DNA of 14,664 nt from an uncultured Burkholderiales Genera incertae sedis bacterium. GTDB taxonomy: Bacteria > Pseudomonadota > Gammaproteobacteria > Burkholderiales > Eutrophovitaceae. The position numbers and the translations under genes were made by a program. The DNA lies in the NCBI GenBank assembly GCA_905479505.1, contig CAJQMS010000099.1:1-14664 (forward strand), given 5' to 3'. Below, in pieces: positions 7,502 through 13,831 of this stretch (its first letter is position 1; every line of letters starts with the position of its first letter). The notes below the pieces were generated by a model. The model was given only the letters and a program-made list of their open reading frames with translations, did not search any database and was not told the DNA's origin.

Positions 7502-8089
7502 ATAGCTAGAGAAAAAGAAGCCCGTATTAATGAGGAGATTACGGCGCCTCAAATCAGACTTGTAGGTATCGAAGGAGAACCCATCGGAGTCATGGAGGTG
7601 GGTCAGGCTCTTGCTAAGGCAGAGGAGGCGGAAATAGATCTTGTCGAGATCGCACCGAACGCGGCGCCTCCGGTTTGTCGATTGATGGACTACGGAAAAT
7701 TTAAATATAACGAACAAAAAAAGAAACAAGACGCCAAGGCAAAGCAAAAGCAAATTCAAGTTAAGGAAATCAAGTTCCGACCAGGAACTGATGAGGGCGA
7801 TTACAAAATCAAATTGCGCAACTTGATCAAATTCTTGACTGATGGCGATAAGACGAAAGTCACCCTTAGGTTTAGGGGAAGAGAAATGGCTCATCAAAAT
7901 CTAGGTGCGAAGCTTTTACAGCGGGTGAAGGGGGACTTGGAAGATCACGGTCAGGTCGAGCAGTTTCCGAAGATGGAAGGCCGACAAATGGTAATGGTTG
8001 TCGCGCCTCTTAAACCAGAGGAAAAGTTGAAGAGACAAAAAATGAAAGCTGCGGCTTTAGAGAGCGAAAAGTTAGAAAAATCGCTATAA
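7502..8089 (+). CDS. infC: Translation initiation factor IF-3, ATA start codon
   Basis: IF3 binds the 30S subunit, keeps it apart from 50S and checks the start codon and initiator tRNA. From ATA at 7502 the product is 195 residues: an N-domain with PPVCRLMDYGKF (56-67), a Lys-rich linker (about 71-85), and a C-domain with KEIKFRPGTDEGDY (88-101) and RFRGREMAH. A charged tail of about 20 residues extends beyond the usual end. The conserved N-terminal segment AREKEARINEEI lies upstream of the first ATG (7592), which would remove 30 residues. No ATG, GTG or TTG lies between the upstream in-frame stop and that segment. E. coli infC uses AUU, and IF3 discriminates against such starts to repress itself. 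The same control is inferred here. It lies 36 bases after thrS. Identity is certain and the ATA start is very likely. Confidence 0.95.
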   Translation: MAREKEARINEEITAPQIRLVGIEGEPIGVMEVGQALAKAEEAEIDLVEIAPNAAPPVCRLMDYGKFKYNEQKKKQDAKAKQKQIQVKEIKFRPGTDEGDYKIKLRNLIKFLTDGDKTKVTLRFRGREMAHQNLGAKLLQRVKGDLEDHGQVEQFPKMEGRQMVMVVAPLKPEEKLKRQKMKAAALESEKLEKSL

Positions 8090-8161
8090 TCTAGGCGTCG
8101 TCAATATATTAGCGACAAAAGTTTATAAATAAGGGATTACGGGTCAACAAAGTCCTCAATG

Positions 8162-8168
8162 AAGGAGG
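8162..8168 (+). promoter_or_regulatory. Orphan Shine-Dalgarno-like element in the rpmI leader
   Basis: AAGGAGG lies 31 bases before the rpmI ATG and is a better ribosome-binding match than the one next to that gene (AAGGGG, about 8189-8194). No usual start codon follows at the right distance; only ATA at 8175 does, opening a three-codon frame. CCTC at 8154-8157 could pair with its GAGG. In E. coli, L20 represses rpmI-rplT translation through an RNA structure in this leader, so a part in L20 control or a standby site is plausible. Confidence 0.35.
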
Positions 8169-8199
8169 CACCTGATAGTCTTATAAAAAAGGGGCTTTA

Positions 8200-8397
8200 A
8201 TGCCAAAAATGAAAACCAAAAGAGGCGCAGCCAAGCGCTTCAAGGTCGGTGGTACCGGTCGCATCAAAAGAAGCCGAGCTAATCTGCGGCACATCCTTAC
8301 GAAGAAAACGACAAAGCGTAAACGCCATCTGCGCGGTACCGTTTCTGTCGCTGCTGGTGATCAGTCAGCCATTCGTGCAATGCTTCCGTACGCGTAA
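8200..8397 (+). CDS. rpmI: 50S ribosomal protein L35
   Basis: L35 is a small basic protein of the large ribosomal subunit. The 65-residue product equals the E. coli length and has the family signature: MPKMKTKRGAAKRF at the start, the ANLRHILTKK core, TKRKRHLR, and the C-terminal ending LPYA. AAGGGG precedes the ATG at close to normal spacing. The 110-base gap after infC is long for this operon and holds the presumed regulatory leader. rplT starts 12 bases after its stop and is likely translationally coupled, as in E. coli, where L20 represses both genes through the rpmI leader. The identification is certain. Confidence 0.97.
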   Translation: MPKMKTKRGAAKRFKVGGTGRIKRSRANLRHILTKKTTKRKRHLRGTVSVAAGDQSAIRAMLPYA

Positions 8398-8409
8398 AGG
8401 AGAGTCTAA

Positions 8410-8769
8410 ATGCCAAGAGTTAAAAGAGGTGTAGTCGCCAAAGCGCGGCACAAAAAAGTTTTACAACAAGCCAAAGGTTTTCGTGGTCGTCGGAAAAACG
8501 TTTTCCGCGTAGCGAAACAGGCAGTCATGAAGGCAGGTCAGTATGCCTACCGTGATAGACGAGCCAAAAAACGGGAATTTAGAGCCTTGTGGATTATTCG
8601 AATAAACGCAGCTGCTCGGTCCTGCGGAATGACTTACAGCACTCTGATTAACGGGTTAAAAAAAGCATCAGTCGAGATTGATCGGAAGGTGCTTGCTGAC
8701 GTCGCTTATCACGATCCTGTGGCATTTGAGAAAATTGCTGAACAGGCGCGTACTGGACTAGCCTCCTAG
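8410..8769 (+). CDS. rplT: 50S ribosomal protein L20
   Basis: L20 binds 23S rRNA early in 50S assembly and in E. coli also represses its own operon. The 119-residue product is of normal length. It has the basic N-terminal extension MPRVKRGVVAKARHKK, the GFRGRRKNVFR segment, and the globular part with LWIIRINAAAR and the C-terminal EKIAEQAR. The ribosome-binding site AGGAGAG begins at the end of rpmI, so the two genes are tightly linked. The last two sense codons and the stop (GCC TCC TAG, 8761-8769) carry the sequence GCCTCCT, which can pair with the 5' arm of the terminator just downstream. Identity is certain. Confidence 0.97.
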   Translation: MPRVKRGVVAKARHKKVLQQAKGFRGRRKNVFRVAKQAVMKAGQYAYRDRRAKKREFRALWIIRINAAARSCGMTYSTLINGLKKASVEIDRKVLADVAYHDPVAFEKIAEQARTGLAS

Positions 8770-8785
8770 AGATAAGAAAGAGAAT

Positions 8786-8814
8786 AAAAGGAGGCCTATT
8801 TGGCCTCCTTTTTT
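8786..8814 (+). terminator. Intrinsic terminator/attenuator between rplT and pheS
   Basis: AAAAGGAGGCC (8786-8796) and GGCCTCCTTTT (8802-8812) form an uninterrupted 11-bp stem with the loop TATTT, and the T-tract runs over 8809-8814. This is a textbook Rho-independent terminator. It ends five bases before the pheS ribosome-binding site, so transcripts from the ribosomal-protein genes must read through it to express pheST. GCCTCCT at 8761-8767 could pair with AGGAGGC (8789-8795) as a competing antiterminator. Confidence 0.85.
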
Positions 8815-8830
8815 GTTCGAGGAAGTGCTC

Positions 8831-9820
8831 ATGCAAGAACTTGAAAAAATTGTTAAGGAAGCGGAGCAGGCCTTTAAGGCTGTAACCACGTTACCTGAAC
8901 TTGATCAAATTAAAGCTCAATTTTTGGGGAAGCAAGGAGTTCTCGCTGAACTTAGAAAAGGCTTGGCAAAAGTGGCGCCCGATGAGCGGCCTGTACTTGG
9001 AGCTAAGTTTAACAATCTTAAATCAGACCTAGAGGCGCTCTTAGAGAGTCGTAAGGATGCGATTAAAGCCGATGGTCTAAAAAAACGTCTTGAGAGCGAA
9101 AAAATTGATGTCACGCTGCCGGGGCGGAGGCAATCCTTAGGAGGTTTGCACCCAGTAACTCGCACGTGGGACCGTGTTACTGATCTGTTTTCGACCATGG
9201 GTTTTAGTGTATCAAGCGGACCGGAAATTGAGGACGACTACTACAACTTTACATCTTTAAATCAACCTGAAGACCATCCGGCGCGTTCTATGCATGATAC
9301 TTTCTACGTCGAAGGCGAGAAGCATTTGTTGAGAACACATACCTCGCCCATCCAGATTAGGTATATGGAAAATCATGAACCGCCGATTCGAATCGTAGCT
9401 CCTGGTCGAGTGTATCGTGTTGATTCTGACGCAACGCATTCTCCAATGTTCCACCAAATTGAGGGGTTATGGATCGATGATCGAGCAACTTTTTCTGACC
9501 TTAAAGGAACCGTGAGGGAGTTTTTGAGGCGGTTTTTTGAACAAGACGATTTAGAGGTACGCTTCAGGCCCTCGTATTTTCCATTTACAGAACCTTCGGC
9601 CGAGATCGATATGACGTTCAAAGATGGTTGGTTAGAGATTGGTGGATGTGGGATGGTGCACCCGAAGGTGCTTCAGAACGTTAATATTGACACTGAACAA
9701 TACCAAGGCTTTGCGTTTGGTATGGGGCTCGACCGCCTAGCTATGCTGCGTTACGGCGTGACAGACTTAAGATTATTTTTTGAGAATGATTTGCGATTTT
9801 TATCGCAGTTTCACGGTTAA
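8831..9820 (+). CDS. pheS: Phenylalanine--tRNA ligase alpha subunit
   Basis: PheS is the catalytic subunit of the alpha2beta2 phenylalanyl-tRNA synthetase. The 329-residue protein (E. coli 327) begins with a charged coiled-coil arm (about 1-85) that grips tRNA-Phe. The class II core follows, with GGLHP, motif 2 (GRVYRVDSDATHSPMFHQIE, about 192-211) and motif 3 (FGMGLDRLAMLRYG, about 295-309). I start it at ATG 8831 because GAGGA (8819-8823) lies seven bases upstream. A TTG at 8813 in the same frame overlaps the terminator T-tract and has no site of its own. pheT follows 17 bases after the stop. Expression depends on read-through of the terminator upstream or on a promoter I cannot see. The identification is certain. 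Confidence 0.97.
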   Translation: MQELEKIVKEAEQAFKAVTTLPELDQIKAQFLGKQGVLAELRKGLAKVAPDERPVLGAKFNNLKSDLEALLESRKDAIKADGLKKRLESEKIDVTLPGRRQSLGGLHPVTRTWDRVTDLFSTMGFSVSSGPEIEDDYYNFTSLNQPEDHPARSMHDTFYVEGEKHLLRTHTSPIQIRYMENHEPPIRIVAPGRVYRVDSDATHSPMFHQIEGLWIDDRATFSDLKGTVREFLRRFFEQDDLEVRFRPSYFPFTEPSAEIDMTFKDGWLEIGGCGMVHPKVLQNVNIDTEQYQGFAFGMGLDRLAMLRYGVTDLRLFFENDLRFLSQFHG

Positions 9821-9837
9821 CGAAAAAAGATGCTTTT

Positions 9838-12204
9838 ATGAAGTTTTCGGAAAATTGGTTACGTTCAGTTTGTGACACAACGCTTTCAACTTCAGAGTTG
9901 TCCGACGCTTTGACAATGGCCGGTCTCGAAGTTGAATCGGTGGAGTCCGTAGCAAAGGGCTTAGACCGCATTGTTGTAGGCTGTGTCGCAGATGTCCGTC
10001 CACATCCCAATGCAGACAGATTGAGAATTTGTGATGTCGATGTCGGGTTGCCTGAAACGTTACAGATCGTATGTGGAGCACCAAACGTCTCAAAAGGGAT
10101 GAAGGTACCTACTGCGTTGGTAAAGGCTTGTTTGCCGGGTGGTTTAGTCATAAAGAGCTCTAAATTAAGAGGGGAACGTTCTGAGGGAATGTTGTGCTCG
10201 GCAAGTGAACTCGCGCTTGCTGAAGACCATGCAGGCTTAATGGAAATCGATCCAGAAGTCCCTGTTGGTTCTGACATACGGGAGGTTTTTGATCTAAACG
10301 ATAATGTGTTCACCTTGAAGCTAACGGCAAATCGTGGTGATTGTTTATCTATTGTCGGTATTGCTCGGGAGCTGCAAGCTATTACTGGGGTGTCCGTTCA
10401 GCATCCAGTGGTAAATGACGATGAGGTAACTCATCCGGGGCCAATAACAATTAACATTGATGACGACAATGCCTGTGAGCTTTACATGGGTTTAAGCATC
10501 AGTGGTGTCAATCCAGGGGCGAAAACGCCCGAGCATATTTTACGAAAATTAGAACGCTCGGGTATCCGAGGTATCAGTCCGATTGTCGACTTAACAAACT
10601 ATGTGATGCTTGAGCTGGGTCAGCCGATGCACGCATTTGACCAGGATAAAATTCAAGGTGATGTGTCCGTGAGGATGGGCAAGAAGGGCGAGGCGTTAGA
10701 ATTGCTCAACGGACAGGTTCTAGAAGTTTCAAACGACATGCTCATGATCTGTGATGATTCTGGTCCTGTGGCGTTGGCTGGAATTATGGGGGGACAGCCG
10801 ACTGCTGTTAATGATCAGACGTCTAATATTTTTCTTGAAGCGGCAGTTTTCTCAACTCAGTCCGTGGCAGGTAAGTGGCGTTCTTTAGGATTTTCCACAG
10901 ACGCACTTCATCGATTTGAGCGAGGCGTAGATCCCGCTGGGACAAAAAGAGCGCTTTGGCGCTTAGCGAATTTAATCACCGAAATCTGTGGTGGTAACGT
11001 TGAGACGCTAACGGAATCCGGTGGCATTAGGACCGACAAAAGAGCGGTTCGTTTCCGCCCTGATCGGGTGCGCCGTTTGATTGGAATGAGTGTGTCTGAA
11101 GATCGGATCAAACAAATCTTTGAGCGCTTAGAAATGACCGTCGTTCGAGAAGCTGACGCGTTAATCGTAAAGCCACCAAGTTATCGTTTTGACTTAGTGT
11201 TAGAGGAAGACCTGATAGAGGAGGTGGTTCGCATTGAGGGGTTCGATAAGCTTCCTGGCACGCTTCCTAATTCAACTTTATCGATGATGCCGGTCGCCGA
11301 AAACCCGGACTGGAATAATCAATTTAAAAAGTCATTAGTCGAGCAAGGATATCAAGAGGTAATCACTTACAGTTTTGTAGATCATTCTCTAGAGGACGAT
11401 TTCGGAATACCTAACAAATCAATTGGACTAGCTAACCCCATCGCTGAGCAATACTCCGTTATGAGGACAAGTCTCCTGGGAAGTTTGGCTTTAGTTACGC
11501 GAAGAAATATGAGCCACAGGGCTAACCGCATCAAGATTTTTGAAAGTAGCCTTTGCTTTGAGCGTTCTAACACTGGCGAAATTAGGCAGCATCGAAAAAT
11601 CGCAGGTATGGTTTCAGGTTCAGCCCTTCCTGAACAGTGGGGAACGTCCTTTGATAGAGATGTTGATTTCTTCGACGTGAAAGGCGAGTTGGAGAATATA
11701 TTAAAGCTTCGTGGTCTTTGTTTTGAGTCGGTCGCTCACCGCAGTTTTCATCCTGGAAAAGTTGCTGATGTCTCTATCGGTGGGACGAGTGTTGGCATTG
11801 TCGGCGGATTGCATCCAGAGTTGAGTGAAAAGTACGACCTTGGCAGTGACGTCTTGGCTTTTGAGGTGAATCTTGATTTGTTGCCCGAATTAAATGTCTC
11901 TAGTTATGAGCCTTATGCGAAGTTTCCAGCAGTGAGACGTGATGTTGCTTTCGAAGTCGCATTGGACACAGAAGTTGGAGGAATTGTTAATTTTATTGCA
12001 AGTGAAGGAATTAATCATGTCACGGAAGTCAATTTATTTGACGTATACTCGGGCAAAGGCGTAGCAGACAGCAACAAAAGTGTCGCTCTAGCGATAATAT
12101 TGCAAAATAAAGAAAAAACCCTTACGGATGAAGAGGTTGAGAAATCAGTGGCGCAGGTGTTACAGTTACTGAAACAACGTTTTAATGCGACATTGAGAAA
12201 ATAA
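9838..12204 (+). CDS. pheT: Phenylalanine--tRNA ligase beta subunit
   Basis: PheT pairs with PheS, recognises tRNA-Phe and hydrolyses mischarged Tyr-tRNA-Phe. At 788 residues it is close to the E. coli protein (795). Domains in order: an N-terminal segment, the EMAP-II-like tRNA-binding domain (about 40-150, with HPNADR at 56-61 and CGAPN), the B3/B4 editing region (roughly 210-380, containing HRFERGVDP near 355), the B5 domain (about 400-470), and the C-terminal ferredoxin-fold anticodon-binding domain (from FPAVRRDV near 696). The bacterial long form with the tRNA-binding domain is therefore complete. Only a weak A/G-rich site precedes the ATG, which suggests coupling to pheS translation. 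ihfA follows 12 bases after the stop. The identification is certain. Confidence 0.97.
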   Translation: MKFSENWLRSVCDTTLSTSELSDALTMAGLEVESVESVAKGLDRIVVGCVADVRPHPNADRLRICDVDVGLPETLQIVCGAPNVSKGMKVPTALVKACLPGGLVIKSSKLRGERSEGMLCSASELALAEDHAGLMEIDPEVPVGSDIREVFDLNDNVFTLKLTANRGDCLSIVGIARELQAITGVSVQHPVVNDDEVTHPGPITINIDDDNACELYMGLSISGVNPGAKTPEHILRKLERSGIRGISPIVDLTNYVMLELGQPMHAFDQDKIQGDVSVRMGKKGEALELLNGQVLEVSNDMLMICDDSGPVALAGIMGGQPTAVNDQTSNIFLEAAVFSTQSVAGKWRSLGFSTDALHRFERGVDPAGTKRALWRLANLITEICGGNVETLTESGGIRTDKRAVRFRPDRVRRLIGMSVSEDRIKQIFERLEMTVVREADALIVKPPSYRFDLVLEEDLIEEVVRIEGFDKLPGTLPNSTLSMMPVAENPDWNNQFKKSLVEQGYQEVITYSFVDHSLEDDFGIPNKSIGLANPIAEQYSVMRTSLLGSLALVTRRNMSHRANRIKIFESSLCFERSNTGEIRQHRKIAGMVSGSALPEQWGTSFDRDVDFFDVKGELENILKLRGLCFESVAHRSFHPGKVADVSIGGTSVGIVGGLHPELSEKYDLGSDVLAFEVNLDLLPELNVSSYEPYAKFPAVRRDVAFEVALDTEVGGIVNFIASEGINHVTEVNLFDVYSGKGVADSNKSVALAIILQNKEKTLTDEEVEKSVAQVLQLLKQRFNATLRK

Positions 12205-12216
12205 GGATAGACACGA

Positions 12217-12525
12217 ATGACATTAACTAAGGCCGAACTATCAGATATCCTTTTTGAGAAAATTGGATTAAATAAGTCGGAAGCTAAAGAATTCGTGGAG
12301 ATTTTTTTCGAGGAAATTAGAAGATGTCTTGAAAAAGGCGAGGATGTAAAGCTCTCTGGTTTTGGTAATTTTCAGCTAAGAGATAAAACCCAGAGACCAG
12401 GTCGTAATCCAAAAACTGGAGAGGCTATTCCGATCTCAGCTCGGCGTGTGGTTACTTTCCATCCCAGTCAAAAATTTAAGCAACGTGTTGACCTCAGCCA
12501 CAGATCAGACAAGGCCGAAGGATAG
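12217..12525 (+). CDS. ihfA: Integration host factor alpha subunit
   Basis: IHF alpha forms a heterodimer with IHF beta that bends DNA sharply at specific sites and acts in transcription, replication and recombination. The 102-residue protein (E. coli 99) aligns along its whole length: MTLTKAELSD start, FFEEIRR, VKLSGFGNF, and the beta-arm RPGRNPKTG carrying Pro65, the residue that intercalates into DNA in the known structure. The RRVVTF strand follows. These features fit the alpha rather than the beta subunit, and so does the location directly after pheT. AAGGA (12203-12207) overlaps the pheT stop and serves as the ribosome-binding site, so it belongs to the pheST operon. Identity is certain. 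Confidence 0.97.
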   Translation: MTLTKAELSDILFEKIGLNKSEAKEFVEIFFEEIRRCLEKGEDVKLSGFGNFQLRDKTQRPGRNPKTGEAIPISARRVVTFHPSQKFKQRVDLSHRSDKAEG

Positions 12526-12542
12526 AAAAATCTGAGGAAACT

Positions 12543-12878
12543 TTGGCGGATCTAATACCAGACAAGCGTTATTTTACGATCGGTGAGGTCAGCAAGCTTT
12601 GTGATATCAAACCACACGTGCTTAGATATTGGGAGCAAGAGTTTCCTGTCTTACAATCAGTAGATCGCCGCTCATCTCGACGGTATTACCAGAGAAAAGA
12701 TGTGCTAACGATTCTCAGAATTAAGCATTTGTTGCGCGAAGATGGATTCACTATAAGCGGTGCCCGGTTAAAACTGAGAACTGGTGAGTCTAGCGATAAT
12801 AGTGAATCGTCCAAAGTCAACAAATCAGTAGCCAAACAGGAACTAGAAGCAATACTTTCGATTCTTCGCGGTGAGTGA
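12543..12878 (+). CDS. MerR-family regulator downstream of ihfA, TTG start
   Basis: This 111-residue protein has a MerR-type winged helix-turn-helix at residues 10-75: YFTIGEVSKLCDIKPHVLRY, then a wing with RRYYQRKD and a helix ending in GFTISGARLKL. The remainder is a short polar tail with a final helix (about 95-110), with no cysteine cluster or ligand-binding domain. Metal sensing as in classical MerR is therefore unlikely. A homologue in exactly this place after ihfA is widespread in gammaproteobacteria and remains poorly characterised. The start is TTG at 12543, 17 bases after the ihfA stop, with GAGG (12534-12537) five bases upstream. No ATG is available ahead of the conserved domain. 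Its targets are unknown. Confidence 0.88.
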   Translation: MADLIPDKRYFTIGEVSKLCDIKPHVLRYWEQEFPVLQSVDRRSSRRYYQRKDVLTILRIKHLLREDGFTISGARLKLRTGESSDNSESSKVNKSVAKQELEAILSILRGE

Positions 12879-12890
12879 TAGGAGTCTGTC

Positions 12891-12899
12891 TGATATACT
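12891..12899 (+). promoter_or_regulatory. Extended -10 promoter for tRNA-Pro
   Basis: TGATATACT matches the extended -10 form (TGn followed by TATACT). It predicts a start near 12906, about 14 bases ahead of the mature tRNA 5' end. There is no good -35 hexamer, which fits an extended -10 promoter. It lies between the MerR-like gene and the tRNA. Confidence 0.5.
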
Positions 12900-12919
12900 A
12901 ATCGCTTAATTGAAGCCGT

Positions 12920-12996
12920 CGGGGCGTAGCGCAGCCTGGTAGCGTACCTGCATGGGGTGCAGGGGGTCGTGAGTTCGAATCTCACCGTCCCGACCA
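12920..12996 (+). tRNA. tRNA-Pro (GGG anticodon)
   Basis: The 77-base sequence folds as a standard tRNA. The acceptor stem CGGGGCG pairs with CGTCCCG (one G-T pair), and the unusual C1-G72 pair is the hallmark of bacterial tRNA-Pro. The anticodon stem CCTGC/GCAGG closes the loop ATGGGGT with anticodon GGG at 12954-12956, reading CCC and CCU. The T arm is GTGAG-TTCGAAT-CTCAC, the discriminator is A, and CCA is encoded (12994-12996). A run of six Ts (13003-13008) follows and may end the transcript. In Pseudomonas a tRNA-Pro(GGG) also follows the ihfA/merR pair. Confidence 0.97.
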
Positions 12997-13030
12997 ACGG
13001 TATTTTTTATAGATTTTGGGATTTCCAGTC

Positions 13031-13060
13031 ATGAACGTCACGCTTTACAAAGTATTATGA
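13031..13060 (+). other. Nine-codon leader frame overlapping the surE start
   Basis: ATG at 13031 opens a frame encoding MNVTLYKVL. Its TGA (13058-13060) overlaps the surE start in the arrangement ATGA. surE has no visible Shine-Dalgarno site, so termination-reinitiation is a possible route to translate it. The leader's own ribosome-binding site is weak (GGGA about nine bases upstream), so chance is not excluded. Confidence 0.3.
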
Positions 13061-13797
13061 AGATTCTCATTAGTAATGATGATGGGTTTCTGGCACCAGG
13101 GATTAAGGCTTTAACTGAGGCGTTGTCTGATATCGGTGATGTAGTGGTTGTCGCTCCGAATAGAGACTACAGCGGTGCGAGTAATTCACTAACGCTAGAC
13201 AGACCCTTAGTCGTTAACCAGCATGAGGAAAATTTGTTTTCTGTAAATGGAACGCCGGCTGATTGCGTGCATCTTGCGTTAACTGGGATATTAGATGATT
13301 TGCCAGACATTGTTGTGTCCGGTATCAATAATGGTTCAAATATGGGCGAGGATACGCTTTATAGCGGTACTGTTGCTGCGGCTATGGAAGCGTATTTACT
13401 GGGTGTCCCATCGATTGCGATGTCGCTATCGAGTAGGAATGGGAAGTATTTTTCCACGGCTTCCATGATTGCAAAAGAGATTGTACTAGGCGTGTTGAAG
13501 GAAAAGTCAGTCAAACCTTGTTTGTTGAATGTGAATGTGCCAGATGTTGATTTAAGTAGTCTTTTAGGTATAAAAACGACTCGCCTAGGTCACCGACAAA
13601 AAGCACAAGGTGCTGTGAAAGTCAAAAATCCACGTGGCCAAACCCTCTATTGGATCGGTTCGGCAGGAGGTATTAAGGATAATAGTAATGGGACTGATTT
13701 CGGCGCTATTGGTGCTAATTATGTATCCATCACTCCGCTGCAGACGGACCTAACTGATGTTTCTAGTCCAGGGTTATTTAGCTTTTTAGATCGTTAG
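13057..13797 (+). CDS. surE: 5'/3'-nucleotidase SurE
   Basis: SurE is a metal-dependent phosphatase that removes phosphate from nucleoside monophosphates and short polyphosphates, linked to stationary-phase survival. The 246-residue protein is close to the E. coli length (253). It has the metal site Asp8-Asp9 in SNDDG, Ser39 in DYSGASNS, and Asn92 in SGINNGSN, followed by LYSGTVAAAMEA. The C-terminal ITPLQTDLT strand is also typical. It lies 60 bases after tRNA-Pro, begins the surE-pcm-nlpD group, and shows no ribosome-binding site at its start. In Pseudomonas surE is preceded by truD; here those genes are absent and surE directly abuts the translation block. The identification is certain. 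Confidence 0.96.
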   Translation: MKILISNDDGFLAPGIKALTEALSDIGDVVVVAPNRDYSGASNSLTLDRPLVVNQHEENLFSVNGTPADCVHLALTGILDDLPDIVVSGINNGSNMGEDTLYSGTVAAAMEAYLLGVPSIAMSLSSRNGKYFSTASMIAKEIVLGVLKEKSVKPCLLNVNVPDVDLSSLLGIKTTRLGHRQKAQGAVKVKNPRGQTLYWIGSAGGIKDNSNGTDFGAIGANYVSITPLQTDLTDVSSPGLFSFLDR

Positions 13798-13831
13798 TTA
13801 AATTCACGTTTAGGCTTTCAGAAATTAACTC

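Noticed and set aside
7481..7897. 138-codon minus-strand frame
   Set aside because: It is antisense to infC and its start region; the composition looks like a shadow and there is no recognisable domain.
8085..8090. TATAAT at the end of infC as a promoter for rpmI-rplT
   Set aside because: No -35 element at 16-18 bases (GAGCGA at 17) and no extended -10; the hexamer overlaps codons for the IF3 C-terminus.
8813..8830. TTG at 8813 as the pheS start, adding six residues
   Set aside because: It lies in the terminator T-tract and has no ribosome-binding site at a proper distance; ATG 8831 has GAGGA seven bases upstream and gives the usual PheS N-terminus.
9741..10313. 190-codon open frame on the minus strand
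   Set aside because: It lies antisense to the end of pheS and the conserved N-terminal third of pheT, has no recognisable domain, and is best explained as a shadow of that coding sequence.
12920..13056. Phage or island attachment site at tRNA-Pro
   Set aside because: No integrase gene and no repeat of the tRNA 3' end noticed elsewhere in the window.
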